DNA from: Gracilariopsis chorda
Lineage: Eukaryota > Rhodophyta > Florideophyceae > Gracilariales > Gracilariaceae
Direction of reading: 5' to 3'
Assembly: GCA_003194525.1 (NCBI GenBank)
Contig: NBIV01000342.1
Coordinates: 21,066 to 85,065, forward strand
Length of the DNA: 64,000 nt
Positions 12,330 through 24,399 of the stretch are shown piece by piece. Each line of letters opens with the position of its first letter. Positions within the stretch are counted from its first letter, which is position 1. Below the pieces are notes generated by a model. That model saw only the letters and a program-made list of their open reading frames with translations. It had not been told where the DNA came from and ran no database searches. Both the position numbers and the translations under genes were made by a program.

Positions 12330-12911
12330 GTAATGCCAGTGGAGTAACGGATTCGTAGAAAGTATATTATATTGAGATCTTTCCACGTGGGCAATGCAAA
12401 CGGCACGTTTAATGGTTCGTATACCAAGCGGGTTAGAGTGACAAACTAGTTAGAGTACTAAATTATTTAATTATTTTAGATAGGTAGTGATACTCCGCTA
12501 CTGTTCCATAGGGCCATACCACTAGAGCAAGCTCCAACGAATGCCCTGTAGCCAAATGCACCTGAGGTTGAGCCTCACTCATCCTTAAGGTAGCTGCATC
12601 CCTTTCTCTCCAAGAATGGTAAACGTAAGCACCTCTTGCCAAATTGAGATACCATTTCGGTTTTAAAGTCAACCTTTTGGTTTAGCTATGACTATTACGA
12701 CTCTACTAGCCCGTGTGTGCTGTAGACCAAAACTTCCAATTTCTTACGTTCAGCCTGACTGGCTAACTTGCGCTCGTAATGGCTTGCTTTTGCCACCATC
12801 ATTTGGTTACCCAGCTTCCACCCTTCAGGTTGAGCTCTCGTCGCGATCAAATTAACGGTTATCCAAACGGACTACTGAGCTGGTAATTGACACCCGGCTG
12901 GTTGAACCACA
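12330..12911 (+). repeat. 5' LTR of the dead chromovirus
   Basis: It aligns with 27310-27918. Shared blocks are CCACGTGGGCA-TGCAA, GTTAGAGTACTAA, AGGTAGTGA-ACTC-GCTACTG and CACCTGAGGTTGAGC, then CCAAGA-TGGTAAA-GTAAGCAC, then CTGGTA near the end. The end is set at CA (12910-12911), four bases before the primer site. The start is approximate. Confidence 0.8.
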
Positions 12912-12915
12912 TGTT

Positions 12916-12940
12916 TGGTCTTCCAACCTAGAATCTGGAA
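12916..12940 (+). other. primer-binding site, probably tRNA-Tyr
   Basis: TGGTCTTCCAACCTAGAATC starts four bases after the LTR. It matches the primer site of the intact chromovirus at 31335 except for two transitions. The implied tRNA end (C1-G72 type, discriminator A) is the pattern known for eukaryotic tRNA-Tyr; the assignment is inference. Confidence 0.75.
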
Positions 12941-13053
12941 CTATTAGTACTGGCTTCGGAAAAGATTTTGGAAGGAACTGTATTTTGGAACAATGTTTGG
13001 TTTTGGTTATCATTAGAAATCGATTCAGTTAAGTATATGTTTACCAAATAAAT

Positions 13054-13965
13054 ATGCCACAACAAAACACAAGTTGCAGAGGTTTTTTGAGACGAGTAAC
13101 AAGCGCGGGCGTATCCAAGGGATTCTTCAAACCGATACTGGACAATCTGGAATGTTCATTACAAAGAACTAACGTACAGGTCTTTCCCGACGATAGGGAG
13201 CAGACTGCAGAGGATGCCACTTCCCTGGTAACCATTGCAGTAGAGCACGTGTCCCAGATAGGTCTGAGGACCGGTACTACATCCGACCAAACTGTAGAGA
13301 ACAAAAATAAAGACAAAGATAAGGTGGTGCTTCCCAAGTTGGATTTGGATACTATTACCGACATGATGATTGATGGAGCAACTCACACGCTCGCAAATCA
13401 AATACTTGCTTTTTTCTTTCAAGGTTTTGAGCATCAGAATCGGGAATGTATAGGCTGATTGGTGGAGGAGTTCCTGCACCAACTTTGACGGGTGGCCCAA
13501 CACAGCCCCCAGACTATTCCGGTAATGACGGCAACCAATCAACGTAAACCACAGGGTTACTCAGTAGCGAACGTTATCCAGCAAACCCTTCCTACAAGAC
13601 CAACTGATGAGAAGCTTCTCAACCCATTTTGAGAAATTGCAGACCTTAAGATAGACGAAGGCCAGGGGTATATATCCTTTTTGGACCAGCTGGTAGAACC
13701 AAACAGGGCTCCGACGGTGGAGACTCTGGTGGTGGTGGTTCGGCGAGCACAGATTATGAGCTGTGACGGAGACCATAAGAAAAGAATACGACCAATAGGA
13801 GAAGGAGAAAGAGCCGTTGGGCGGGCCTTGGCTCCTCGAACTCCAACAATGTCAGAGAACGACGAACAACGTAAAGGGAGAGAACAGAAGAAGGAAAAGC
13901 ACCGGAAAAGCTGAAGAAAAACCAAAAATCTAAAAAGAGATGGCATGAGTAATCTGATGAAAATA
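13054..13965 (+). pseudogene. gag N-terminal remnant of the dead chromovirus
   Basis: This occupies the position of gag after LTR and primer site. A 134-codon frame (13054-13458) is followed, in other frames, by a Gly/Ser-rich then Arg/Lys-rich stretch (~13690-13930). The intact gag has a comparable acidic/Ser-rich then basic linker before its capsid domain. Homology of the first 134 codons to the intact gag is not visible. The capsid part resumes at 16730, past the Harbinger insertion. Confidence 0.45.
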
Positions 13966-14256
13966 GAGGCATTACGAAACAGAGATTATTTTCAAATGAA
14001 TAAATTTCGTGACTTCGTAGGCTACACGTATCGCCTTTCACGAAGTGGTGTCACGAATGATTACGCTGCTCACTTGGGCGGCATTCGTGAGTACGACTAA
14101 CACCCTCCTACGTGCCACCCGTGCAATGCAGCAGAAAGATTACTCCATCACAATTGCAGAACGACGAAAAAGACGTCGCAAGCGTCTCATGCATGCCGGT
14201 ATCTTGCTCAAAGTAAGCGCACCGCTCTTGTTACGGGCATGATAAAGGTGTCATCT

Positions 14257-15250
14257 TGCATTGCGAAACTACAATCTCATACGTCTCAGGTCACTGCATG
14301 TCTCAGGAGCGACGTTCAACATTAACAAATTCGATCAACAGGAATGCCTGCGCCATTTTCGCTTTCCAAAGAACAAACTCAATTGCATACGCGATCTAAC
14401 CAACTGGGTTTCAGGGATGACCGAGCGGAACATGTACAAATTTGACCCGTTTACAGCTCCCTGCGTCTTTCTAAAACTTCTATTGTTCCCAACAAGGTTA
14501 TTGGACGTGGAATTCATGTTTAGCATGCGATCATCTGCTTTATGCGAAGTGTTCTTGGAAGTTACGGAGAGTTTTATGGGTAAGCACCTAATCGAATCTT
14601 TGAGGAGTAATCTGATGCAAAGAAGGGCCGCGATGTACGCTCAAATAATAGAGGACAGAGGTCCTCCGTTGGACACCTGCGTGGGATTCATCGATTGCAC
14701 AAAGATACAGATGAGTCGTCCACACGGGGCTGGAGCCGATCAGAGATCCGGTTAGTCTGGACATAAGCGCTTCCATTGTCTAATACACCAAACAGTATCC
14801 ACTCCCGATGGTCTTATATTCCATTCCACCTGTACGCCCTCGATGTCGATCGAAGACACGATATGACGCTTTATTACCAGAGTGGGATAGGTCTTGCTCT
14901 ACAGGGCGTGCTTTTGCATGGTTGAAGGCAGTTTTATCTCTACGGAGGTGCCGCTAATTTCATGGGTCTTTGCCTACAGGTCGCTTACGAACGTGCAGGG
15001 GCAACGGCGGAGGAGAGCATCTATAATAGTGGTATGAGCTCCGTACGGGAGGCGGTTGAATGTTCGTACAAAGATGTGAAGCAAATGTGGTCTTATCAAG
15101 ATTTCAAGAGATATTTGAAGGTGTTATAATCTCCCATACCGCTTTTATACAAGTCTGCTGCGCTTCTTTGGAACATTGAGATGGGAATGATTCATGGAGG
15201 AAAAACGGCTACGTACTTCAACTGCCCTCCCCCTGTCAGACAGAGTACCT
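14257..15250 (+). pseudogene. PIF/Harbinger (HARBI1-like) DDE transposase, decayed
   Basis: The main piece (14261-14755) has the family layout: an N-terminal helical segment with FRFPK, LFPTRLLDVEFMF, the FxxSxxALxEVFLEV helix, then GFIDCTKIQMSRP, which holds the first catalytic Asp. After a stop at 14753 it continues with SGHKRFHCL, TPDGLIFHS and a RRHDM-like piece. Further on are YGGAANFMGL, where the usual second catalytic Asp (YGD) is Gly, and MSSVREAVECSYKDVK with the third acidic residue. The end is YFNCPPPV near 15230. Stops at 14753, ~14866, ~14927 and 15127 and the lost Asp show it is dead. Confidence 0.88.
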
Positions 15251-15302
15251 GAATAACGAGTAAAGGCATTGCCCGTTACTGTATTTCCCGTTAGTGCATT
15301 GC

Positions 15303-15437
15303 CCGTTCGAGGGCGCGCCCTCGAACGGAGTTTGGTCCTTTGGGTATCAAAGCCCGCGCCGCCCTCCTCACCCCCTGGCTCTGTCCATCAACTTCGATCC
15401 CGTGTCCCGACGGGGGGGGACAGCGCGGGCTTTGATA
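15303..15437. repeat. perfect 26-bp palindrome and a nested hairpin
   Basis: Bases 15303-15328 are a perfect palindrome (half-site CCGTTCGAGGGCG). Just beyond, TATCAAAGCCCGCGC (15345-15359) pairs with its exact complement at 15423-15437, and pairing extends outward with a few mismatches. GCATTGCCCGTT is repeated at 15266 and 15296. It lies in the gap between the convergent Harbinger genes. It may be a small hairpin transposon or a shared transcription end. Confidence 0.85.
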
Positions 15438-15567
15438 ATCAAAGGAACAAAACCCTGGAACGCAGGCTGCGCGCGATTTGAGAACCAAAAAGGTAAACAG
15501 GAGGCTTTACGAAATCTTGCTACTGTAGCGTCTTGACCAAGGTGCCAAGAAAAGCAACCATTTTTCC

Positions 15568-16293
15568 TCACTCTGCGCGAATGTCACGTCTATTTTCTCT
15601 ATCTGCGGCTGCGTGCTCCATTCCAAGATCCACGCGGCGTTCATATAACGAAATTCGCCGAGACTCGCCCTCGTCCAAGCGGTTCTGTCTGTCCATCGCC
15701 TGGGCATCGTTATTGCGATCGAGCTCGAGGCGATCTTGCTCCATCTTCAGCCGTTTAGTCTCCATGTCGTTTGTTGCAGCAACATGCATTTCAACCAGGT
15801 TTCGTTCCCCTTCACCCGAGTCCACGGTAACGGGCCTTCGTTTCTTTCCTTCTGTGCGCTCACCACCTCTTGGACTACACCATTCATCTGTAGTTGCTAC
15901 ATGCCTACTTTTCTTAGTCCTAGAAAGCGCTTTCGTTCTGATCTCTTTGCCGGCCAACAAAAACCTCTTGTCTAGATCAGTACACGCGTTGCGTTTACTT
16001 GGTCATTTTTCGTCCCATTCTTCCACTTCCAGCATTAAATCATCAAGCAGCATTTCTAGTTCTCCCAGGACTTCGATTATGCCCAAGACAACAGCAGTTT
16101 TGTTAACAATGGTGCGGTGTTCGCAAAGACTGTTATTGAATCGATCACTGAACGTCTTCCAAGTCAGAGTACACACGGTGTTGAAAGCCCCGGCGGGTGC
16201 AGAACACATGCATATATCCATAGCTTTTTCGAACCTTGATTGGATCCCTCTATAGGGTGGAACATTTTTATCAACTGCTGTGACGGATTTCAA
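15568..16293 (-). pseudogene. Harbinger Myb/SANT-like companion gene, broken
   Basis: The minus strand reads from ~16293. The first part (to 16003) has a Myb/SANT-like helical segment (LTWKTFSDRFN, then an RTIVNKT-like helix) and an acidic helix. The second part (15960-15568) is a basic then strongly charged coiled coil (MEQDRLELDR..., ESRRISLYERR). This is the usual layout of the DNA-binding partner that imports the Harbinger transposase. The two parts are in different frames across a stop near 16003, so the gene is broken or has a short unrecognised intron. It is convergent with the transposase. Confidence 0.65.
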
Positions 16294-16729
16294 GAGTAGG
16301 AGGTCATATACGGTCGAGAAGAGCTTACGCTCCTTCCCTTGGGTGTTTTGGGCGAAGCGGTTGCGTTTTCAGGTGTAGCCATCACGGGAAAGGCCACAGT
16401 ACCTTCATTAAAAGCGGGCTGAGGAGAGGAAGTTAAAAGGGGCGTGGGAATTGGAATGGGAGTTATGGTTTTGAGTGAGAGGGGTGAACGGTTGTTTATA
16501 TGGTCACCAAAGAGTCGCTTTTGGCGCGAGAAGCATCCCGCCTTCTAGCCAGATGAGCGGGGTGTCTTTGACGCTGTGTTTTTGGAATATCGCTTAAAAG
16601 GCGCTCAAACAAAATATGACATGGCCTGCATTCCAAATTGCGTCTTAGACGGTAAACGTATGTGACTTTTCGCCATATTCTGGAGACATGCGAAAAATCA
16701 GGCCTTGCGTAATCCCCCTAATGAGTCCA

Positions 16730-17640
16730 AAAAGAATTTGGAACGAACTGGAGGTAGTTCAGCTATTGAAAGACATGATCACCAAGGTGCTTGATTACAG
16801 AACCTAAAGGTTATGGAACTGGAATTCTGAGTATGCCTTACACAGAACTGAGAAGATTACCAAGCAGTATAAACGGCTTGGTCGCCAAATGGGTGATAGT
16901 AGCTTTACAGGTGATGATCCGATTGCGATCGTTGATTTTCTTCCAGAATTGAATATCAATTGTGACCAGAATGGTCTTACAGGGGGTGTAGTCATGTGAT
17001 TGTTTTGATTCTACTTGAATAAGCAGGACACATACCTGCTTCACGGTAGGATGCAAGGGAACACCATGTCGGTTGATGAGGACCATATGGAGATGTTTCA
17101 GACATACCCGCTGGTCGTCAACTACCTTCTGAAAACCTATGCGATCGATGAGCTTATTCAAGAAGCTTATGCGCAGCTTCTAGGCTACCTTTAGAGGTCA
17201 AGGCAAACCGAATGGGAATTCGCAAAATCATTGTTCGCGATGTCATCCCACTGTGTTAATGTGTTTACTACCACTCAGTTGTAGTCACTGTTAGCTGAGA
17301 ACGTCGAACGGCCCATGAGCTCACGGGTAAGGAATCAACGTACAACAAACCGAAAGGTGGATTACAACGGGCTTACATGGTATGTGCGAGCTCTTGGAGA
17401 AACGCAGCGATACTGCCGTATACAGCCCAGTGCGTTTGTCAAGCCTGGTAGGGATACACCGAAACTGCCCATTCTGGGCATGGATTACTCGTGACCCTCC
17501 GAGGACGTGGCGCACGGTGTCACACCAGTTGGATCTACAGTCCATTTCGTAAACACCGGATCCACCTCTGCATTGGTTTCTCTATCATCGGCCTGGAAAA
17601 CTACAATGGCAGCATCTATCGCGAAAGTATCAACGCCATC
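16730..17640 (+). pseudogene. gag capsid remnant of the dead chromovirus
   Basis: The product aligns with the intact gag capsid region. VLDYRT-RL matches LVSYRYYRL, SFTGDDPIAIVDFL matches SFSGEDPILVLDFL, and NYLLKTYAIDELIQEAYAQL matches QYLLRSYATNNALQVAILAL, followed by a SRQTEWEFA piece. Several stops (about 16806, 17000, 17193, 17283) and at least one frame change make it dead. No zinc knuckle was found. The Harbinger insertion lies immediately upstream. Confidence 0.8.
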
Positions 17641-18439
17641 CACACAGACGTCCATCCCCAACCATCAGACACTGGCAATATAACCAGTAGAAAGGACCAC
17701 ACCAAAGAGTCAGCAGTCTTCGTGCCACACTCCACGCTTCCAACCTATGGAATAGACGCCGATGCTCGGAACCTGGATTGCTTTGATGAATCCAATCACT
17801 GGAAATCTCCTCTTATTGTTTTGTGTATCACCCCAACACTTGGCTATGACATGTCTGAGTGTAACTGCCCAGGTTTGAGCCCAAGTGCATCAGCAAAAAC
17901 ATTAGGTGTTATTTGGCGAAGTGGGTGGAAACCGACAGGTTCAGGACAAACAATCTATTGTAAACCAACATGTTAGTCTGGTATCCGGTACGGACTCAGC
18001 AGGCTCAGCCGATGCCACACCACCCCAGGCGGAAAACGCCTAGATTTCGGGCATGAGGCCACTCCCAACCGGTCTCATGTTGAAGGCAAACAGGCTATAG
18101 TGGTTTCTCGTATGGATATTCACCCTTTGGTTACTGGAAAAGAAGCGCTAGAAAACCAATCGGTACCTTCCTGTTTTCTGAAACAGTATCACTATAGGGT
18201 AAACATCGCCCTTGTGTTTTCTGTTTATCATTTGGTCCCGTGCACTGTGGTCTTATGTACGAGAGCTGGACTGGATTCGGGTTGATTCGAAGTTACCATC
18301 ACCGAAGATGTTGCACAGCGTACAGTCATGTACCCTTACCAACACTTTGGTGGATGCAGGTAAGCGACCACTGGTGGTCTAGTGCAGCGTAGAGCTAATC
18401 TTGAACGTAGAAACCCTCATGGCTAGGGTACGGATTATC

Positions 18440-18640
18440 GTCATCAACAATTGGCAACAGATTTTATCCTTGGAACTATGTTCATTGGCAACTATGTCCG
18501 AACATTTTTTGCTTCTAACCAGAACTTTTTTGTTCAACAAGGTCCCAAAGTAGCCATATGTGCTCGGCAGAAGTCGAAAACCGCATCCAGACCAGCACAG
18601 AAACTGTTCTTGGCAACAGGATCCAAATATGTTTAACTTG
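18440..18640 (+). pseudogene. aspartic protease C-terminal remnant
   Basis: The product contains TDFILGTMFIGNYV followed by a basic stretch, the ILG block that closes a retropepsin fold. This block is missing from the intact chromovirus, whose protease is cut short. The catalytic DTG segment was not found here. Bases 17640-18440 carry only scattered unassignable frames. Confidence 0.55.
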
Positions 18641-19085
18641 CAAATTCAATCGGGTCCTGTCTATGCAAGAGGTGGTAGCCAAAGTAATATGCCATAGACC
18701 TGGTCTCCAATCACTATATAGCAACCATAAATTATTGGAACGCCACATGGCCATGACAGCGATATGATATCGTAGAAAACATTCCAAAGCAAACTTTTCG
18801 GGTATGCTTAAGCAACTTTAGTAGCCATACGGTCGTAATAGCCAAGAATACCACTGCCAGATTGCATCTCTCACCCCGGGCAGTATTTTTACTCGTAAAT
18901 CACAAATACAGTCCGGATAACGCCACCCTGTGCAGGGTGCGGGCGAAACCGATCGCGGAAGAAGGGAAACCAACCACGCCTTTAAACGCTGAAATGGCAC
19001 CAAAACCGAACGAAAATACCAAAAGGAAAGAGGATGTCCCCATCAGGACTAAGAGAAACCTTGCAAGGATCGTATTCTCCACCTA

Positions 19086-20412
19086 TTGGATCTGTTGAAT
19101 ACAATATGTTCAGGTAACCTAGAGGTGATTAAAGCCACGCAACACCGTATCGACCTGGTTCCTGGAGCTAAGCAGATACACCAAGAACTATACCAGGCAA
19201 GTCCGAAAGCCCAACAGTTCGAAATCGAAGAGTTAAAAAGAATTTTGGACGGGTTTATCGAAACTGCATACGCGGAATGGGCCATCTCAGTAGTATTGAT
19301 CCAAATGAAGAAAGACATCAGAACGAGGTTTTGCATCGAGTATCGAAAACGAAACTTGGTTATGGTCAGGGCTTCGTATCCGATACCTATAGTGAATGAA
19401 TGTATTGATTCTCTCGTGATTGCAAAAGTCATCACCCCACTGGACGCTAATGGCAATTGAAATGAAGTGGAGATACTCAAAACTGATAGGGACTTGACTA
19501 AGTTCACCTGCCAAGCTGGGCCCTCCCGCTTCTTGCGAAGGCCATTTGGTTTGCAAATTGCGCCAAGTACCTTCCAAAGAGCTCTAGATATAATCCTGTG
19601 GAACATAAGACGGCAGACCGTACTCGTGTACGATGAAGTATTCATCTCTTTTCGATCAGTTGAAGAACATTTTAGGCACTTCCAAATGACGCTTTATCTC
19701 CTGACGGATGCCTTAGTAACGCTAGACTTAGGCAAATGCATGTTTTTTGACCAAAAGGTAGAGTGTCTGGGCCATATGATCAGCCCCAGTTCCCTGTAGG
19801 TAGCCAAAAAGATTATCCGAGTGATTCAGAAAGCGAAGCTCTCACCGACCCAAACGAATGTACGCTCCTTTATTGGTTTGTGTAATTTGTACCGAATGTG
19901 TATCAAGGTGTTCGCTCAGACTGCAGCTCCCCTGAAAAAGAAGCGACAGAAAGGAAAACCGGATCAGTCTGGATGCCTTGACGAGGATGAGATTAAAAGG
20001 TTTCAGAAGCGGAGAGCTATTCTGTCAAGACTGATTATTTTTATGCCTTTCATAGCGAGGTATCCTGCACTTAAGCTAAATAGTGCAAGAAAAAGTGGAT
20101 GTGAGCAGATTGCCGATCGGGTTCTGGACTAAGGCACTGACCAGAACGGAGCAGAAATACACCTTGACGGAGAAAAATGCCTAGTGGTGTTGTGGAGCAT
20201 GCTGATGCTCCGTACTTAAGTATACGGAAGTAAATTCAACTTTTAGACAGATTATGATGCATTAAGATGGATATTAGTCTTCGCGGACTCTTCTGGACGG
20301 TTAGGCAGATGAAGGCTAAGACTATCGAATTTTGAGTATGAAGTACAATACCACCCAGCTATAAATCACAACGTGGCCGATGCCATATCACGCTTGAATA
20401 CAAAGGTTTAAG
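19086..20412 (+). pseudogene. reverse transcriptase/RNase H remnant
   Basis: The segment runs from TQHRIDLVPGAKQIHQ through RFCIEYRKRN, YPIPIVNECIDSL, a PLDANGN block, FLRRPFGLQIAPSTFQRALD and LVYDEVFIS. The last replaces the catalytic YLDD, so the active site is lost. An ECLGHMISP segment and an RNase H tail (YHPAINHNVADAISRLN, ~20350-20400) follow. Stops at ~19458, 19797, 20130 and beyond. The order and length match the intact pol. Confidence 0.88.
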
Positions 20413-20579
20413 AAGGGGATCAGTGGCGAACGATATTCCGTGCTTCACTGTTCAATTCGGTTAAGAATGGATAAGAGGAGGAAACCATAGTAGGTACCTT
20501 CTTGTATGAAGAGGAAAAATTCTATCAGGTGATTGTCGCAGATGATACAAGAAACGGGATATTCGAAGTATAAAAGGAA

Positions 20580-21505
20580 GAGTACTCCCCCATTACCAAT
20601 GAGGAATTCTTATGGAAGCAAGCAAACGGTATGTATTGCAAGTCATTACTAAAAATTGATGGGCAGAAGGATACGCAGTTGGATGTGGACCATGACTTTT
20701 ATTTAGTCAGGCGATCTGCGTTAAATGGACTGCTACAAAAGTTCCTACCGGATTCGATCCGTCAAAAGGTTCCTCTCCTGACCCACCCGTAACGGCTGGC
20801 AGGTCAACCGCAAGGTAGAGGAATGTATGATACACTAACGAAAGACTTCTACTGGCCCTGGCCGGCTCAAAAGGTTTATAACTATGTGGTGAGATGCATC
20901 TCGTGCATCAAAACCCGTGATGGTATTCGGAAACATCATCGGTTTATGAAGGTACTCCGGGCGGTCACACCATTGGAGCTCGTAGCTACTAACCTATTGG
21001 GACCGCTTCCTGAAACAAACAAGAGAGACAAGTATATCAGGGTAGTTAACGATCAGTTTTCGAAGATCACTAGGGCCATCCCTCTCAAACACATGACCTC
21101 AACCGTCTTTGCGGAAGATTTATTCATCCAATGGGAGTACTGGTATGGTCCGCCAATCTATCTTCGGATGAATAATGGTTTTAGCCTGGATTCTAAGTTC
21201 TTGCATTAGTCCCTACAATGTTAGGTTTGAAGCACTATTTCACTATTTCATACCTCCTCCAAGCCAAAGGGCAAGTAGAAAGGTTCCACAAGACTTTAGT
21301 GGTGCGTTTGAATCACTGTGCAGAAGAACGAAGATGGGATTGGGCTGAGTTCGTACAGCGCTTGACGTGTGTTCACAACCTAGAGGAACACCGCTCATTT
21401 GGAAGCGCTATCTTTGGTTCTAGTCTACCATGTCACCCTTCCGGTATTATCGTCCAAGAAGGTCCAAGTAACCGAAGAGCTAGAGAAACGCAATCCACCA
21501 CTTAG
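20580..21505 (+). pseudogene. integrase remnant of the dead chromovirus
   Basis: It contains the Cys pair of the zinc module (CISCIKTR), then LVATNLLGPLPETNK, where the first catalytic Asp is Asn, and RMNNGF, where the second (SDNG) is also Asn. The third acidic site survives as KGQVERFHKTL at ~21270. There is a stop at ~21209. It aligns well with the intact integrase at 36130-36830. Confidence 0.88.
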
Positions 21506-21539
21506 GTAAAGGACGACATTCGCTGAAGTTACCCGTAGA

Positions 21540-22350
21540 GATTCTCTCAAGGTTGAGGGAATCCCTACCGGTAGCGACTGAAAAACTAACAAAGGCCCAG
21601 AAGCGTTATAAGAAAGAATATAACCAAAAGGTGAAATCGATAACCAAATTGGAACAGGGAGGTTACTTCTTTGTAGACATGCCATCAAATAATGTTCTTC
21701 CATCCCCGAAACATGACATGGATGATCATTTGGTTGACGAGGGCATACGGTCAAAACTGCTGCCCAATTCCACGGGATCTTTCAAGTTTATTCGGTGTAA
21801 TGACCAAAGGATAACCATCTTGGCAAACGGACTAGAGAATACCGTATGGGTAGAATGGGTGATAAGAGCCCCACGCTGTGAGCTCACAACTCATCTGGTA
21901 GGCCCAAAAAAATGAATTCCTCATGAAGAGTGAGCCAAGACCAAGACGGAACCTCAATGAAGTTGGCCGTCTGGTGGAACAAGTCCCCCCCTCCACTTCC
22001 ACAACCCAAGAACATACCATGCAGGCTGTGACCAAAAAGGTAACGGTAGAGCGAACCATTTTTTTAGCGATCCGCTCTATGGGTAGTGACCAACCACCTC
22101 AAGGGAATGAATCTATGAACACAGAAAGCGTGATTGAATCCATAGTCCGCCACGATCGTACCATTTTTGAGATTCGTTACGATGTATGGTGGTGTCAGTG
22201 GACGGCTTTCCATGGCATCATGTAGCCGTCTCACCACATATCTAATACCTTCCCCATAACTTACTGGCGCCAACGCGGCGAAAACCCACCAACTGGATCA
22301 CTTATTGCCACTGTGGAGCAGTACCGCTAAAGAGGGGGGAGACGCTTTGG
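21540..22350 (+). pseudogene. GPY/F module and chromodomain tail of pol
   Basis: KLLPNSTGSFKFI matches the KLSPVANGPYKVI module of the intact element. About 70 residues later comes a chromodomain-like segment: ESVIESIVRHD, FEIRYDVWW, then after a stop at 22223 SHHISNTFPITYWR. This classifies the element as a chromovirus. The linker between the two modules is only about 80 residues, against about 480 in the intact element. Confidence 0.65.
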
Positions 22351-22569
22351 CGCAATACCAAGAGGTACATAACTAATACGAACTGACAATAACAAACAGA
22401 ACTCATCATTTATGTACAAAAATACTCAGGCGTTGTCACAGGAGGATACCGAAAAAGAACCAGAATCTTACGGAGCATGAAGAGATGGATATCTACCACC
22501 GTATACGCCGCGTTCAATTCCCTGAGTGAGGAGTAACGTACGCCCAGGACTGAGCCATTCACGACCACG

Positions 22570-24250
22570 GCCGGCCTAAACACCGATAGTGCGACCACCG
22601 CCTAGCGTAGTACCAGCGATAGGAGACACACTAGTTGAGAGACTGGCTTCACCAGATCGTAATATTTGAGTGATAGGAATAGGTAGAGGACGATTGGGAT
22701 ATTCCGGATGGGTTTGTGTCGGTTGAGCCGAAAAGGCCAGAGGACCAAACGAAGCCATGGTGTGAGCACCTGAATGGGAAGCAAAATCTGCCGAAGAAGG
22801 AAGTTGGAAAACAGTCGGTACAGACCCAGGTGGGACACCAAATGGTTGGGATAGTCGTAAGACAGCCTGTTGGTTGTAACAAAAACCAATGAAGGGATTT
22901 TCGTCGATTATCTCAGGAAAAAGCTCCTACGGGTTATGTCACCATCTGGTATAACGCGTGCTGGAACTGATCCCGGAACCAGCAAAGTCCATCTTTTTGA
23001 GCCTCACGCCGAGCCAAAAGCGGAAGGTAGCTAGTCAGGGTGTCTAAGGCCGTAATGTCATTCGGAGAAACCAGTTAGGTCAACTACTGCAGGCCACCAC
23101 GATGGAGTCAAAGCAGAGCACGTTTAATACCATTAGGGTGCTTGCCGTCGCGAAGAACCAGGGGACTGACCACTAAGACAGAACGGAAGACACCACCAAT
23201 GTTTGAAGAGCTGTAGTGGAAACAGTTTCACGAAAAGTGGGGGGTGCAACCATAGTAGGAGGCGTAGCAGCCACGGAGACGCTCGGAAGCAAAGCAGGAT
23301 ATTCTATAACAGATTGGGGCATACGGGCATCCGCGTCCTCTCCTTCTTCCCGATTGTGAAGACGAACTGGAAGGCTCTGTTTCTTTGCTGTAGCTACGTG
23401 GAGCTTCTTATGGTCCCACAACGCCCAGGCGTGACCTGCATTCCAGGGCTGGTTCTCAGCCGCATCCAAAATGGCAGTGAGCTATTTGACCGAATACTGT
23501 GTATCTCTGACAAGGGTTTCCACACCAAGTTTGTCACGGACAATTTCCACGACATTGTTCGACGTAGAGAAGATGCTACCAGCAGGATAGAGTGCGTGGG
23601 CTGGAAATGCGTGGTCGTTGGACAGCGTGGGCACGTCACACCTTCCAGAGCCGTTTGGAGGGATAGGATCGCCTTCATGGCAGCGAATTCTGCAAAGACA
23701 ATTTTCCATATGGTACCTGCAAAATAGGAGCGATCCATGATAGCGCTGCTAAACTGGACCAGTACCGGTGGGGTTGGAACATCGAGGAAATGGTGGACCT
23801 CGTAATGCTGCCAACAACTTGGTCTTGGGACGTACATCCTGCGATGCATCGCGTCATCTTGTGAAAAGAACTAAAGTAGGTTGTACGTGTGCATCGTTCG
23901 CACGTTAGCTCTTTGGTGTCGGAGATGTGACTCTTCTGCTGAGTGCCTGGCCCCCGGGCTACGGTCCATGAACCAATTGGTATGTAACGGCTTGTCAAAA
24001 CATACCATATTGAAGTTACATCACACGGCTGAGATATAAGGACCCATTTCGTACAGGGCCCAAACCACTCGGCGGAAGTATTCAAACTCTTGGAGACTGC
24101 TGAAGAAAGGAAAGTCAGACGGGACCATAGGAGGAATGACGCACACGAATGGAATATGACGCCGCTTGTCATCGAATACCGCTGATCGGTTTTATTGAAA
24201 ATTTGGGCTACCAGATGGTGAAGGAGCCCTACAGGTGGGAATTTGTGGGA
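22570..24250 (-). pseudogene. antisense gene remnant, C-terminal two-thirds
   Basis: On the minus strand, between pol and the 3' LTR, the product matches the antisense protein of the intact chromovirus piece by piece. TIWKIVFAEFAAMKAIL (~23700) matches LWSVAVTKWAVRTTAFIL. An YPAG...NNVVEIV piece (~23580) matches IPLGG...ADEVAGLL with equal spacing. LWDHKKL-VA (~23410) matches PWERHEI-ST. A Ser/Pro-rich tail follows (~22570-22900), as in the intact protein. Frame changes near 23700 and 23470 and several stops show decay. The remainder of the protein lies at 26211-27050 beyond a tandem-repeat insertion. Confidence 0.7.
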
Positions 24251-24399
24251 GTCATTTGCAGTCTAATTGGCTGTACGTGACGTATGTATCCAAAGAGAGT
24301 CTACAGTACTCATTTGGAGCCTGAATCGAGTTGATATTGATAGGACAATAGGTGGAGTCGAAGATACAGGAATCAATGTCCTCCAGGGATGTCCCATCT

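Larger units (their letters stand above)
13967..16718. mobile_element. PIF/Harbinger element nested in gag
   Basis: This 2.75-kb block separates the two halves of the dead gag. It carries a PIF/Harbinger transposase (plus strand) and a Myb-like gene (minus strand), the standard two-gene content, in convergent orientation. Candidate termini are GGCATTACG at ~13969 and its complement CGTAATCCCC at ~16708. The match is only about nine bases, and a 3-bp target duplication is not clean, so the ends are tentative. Confidence 0.65.
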
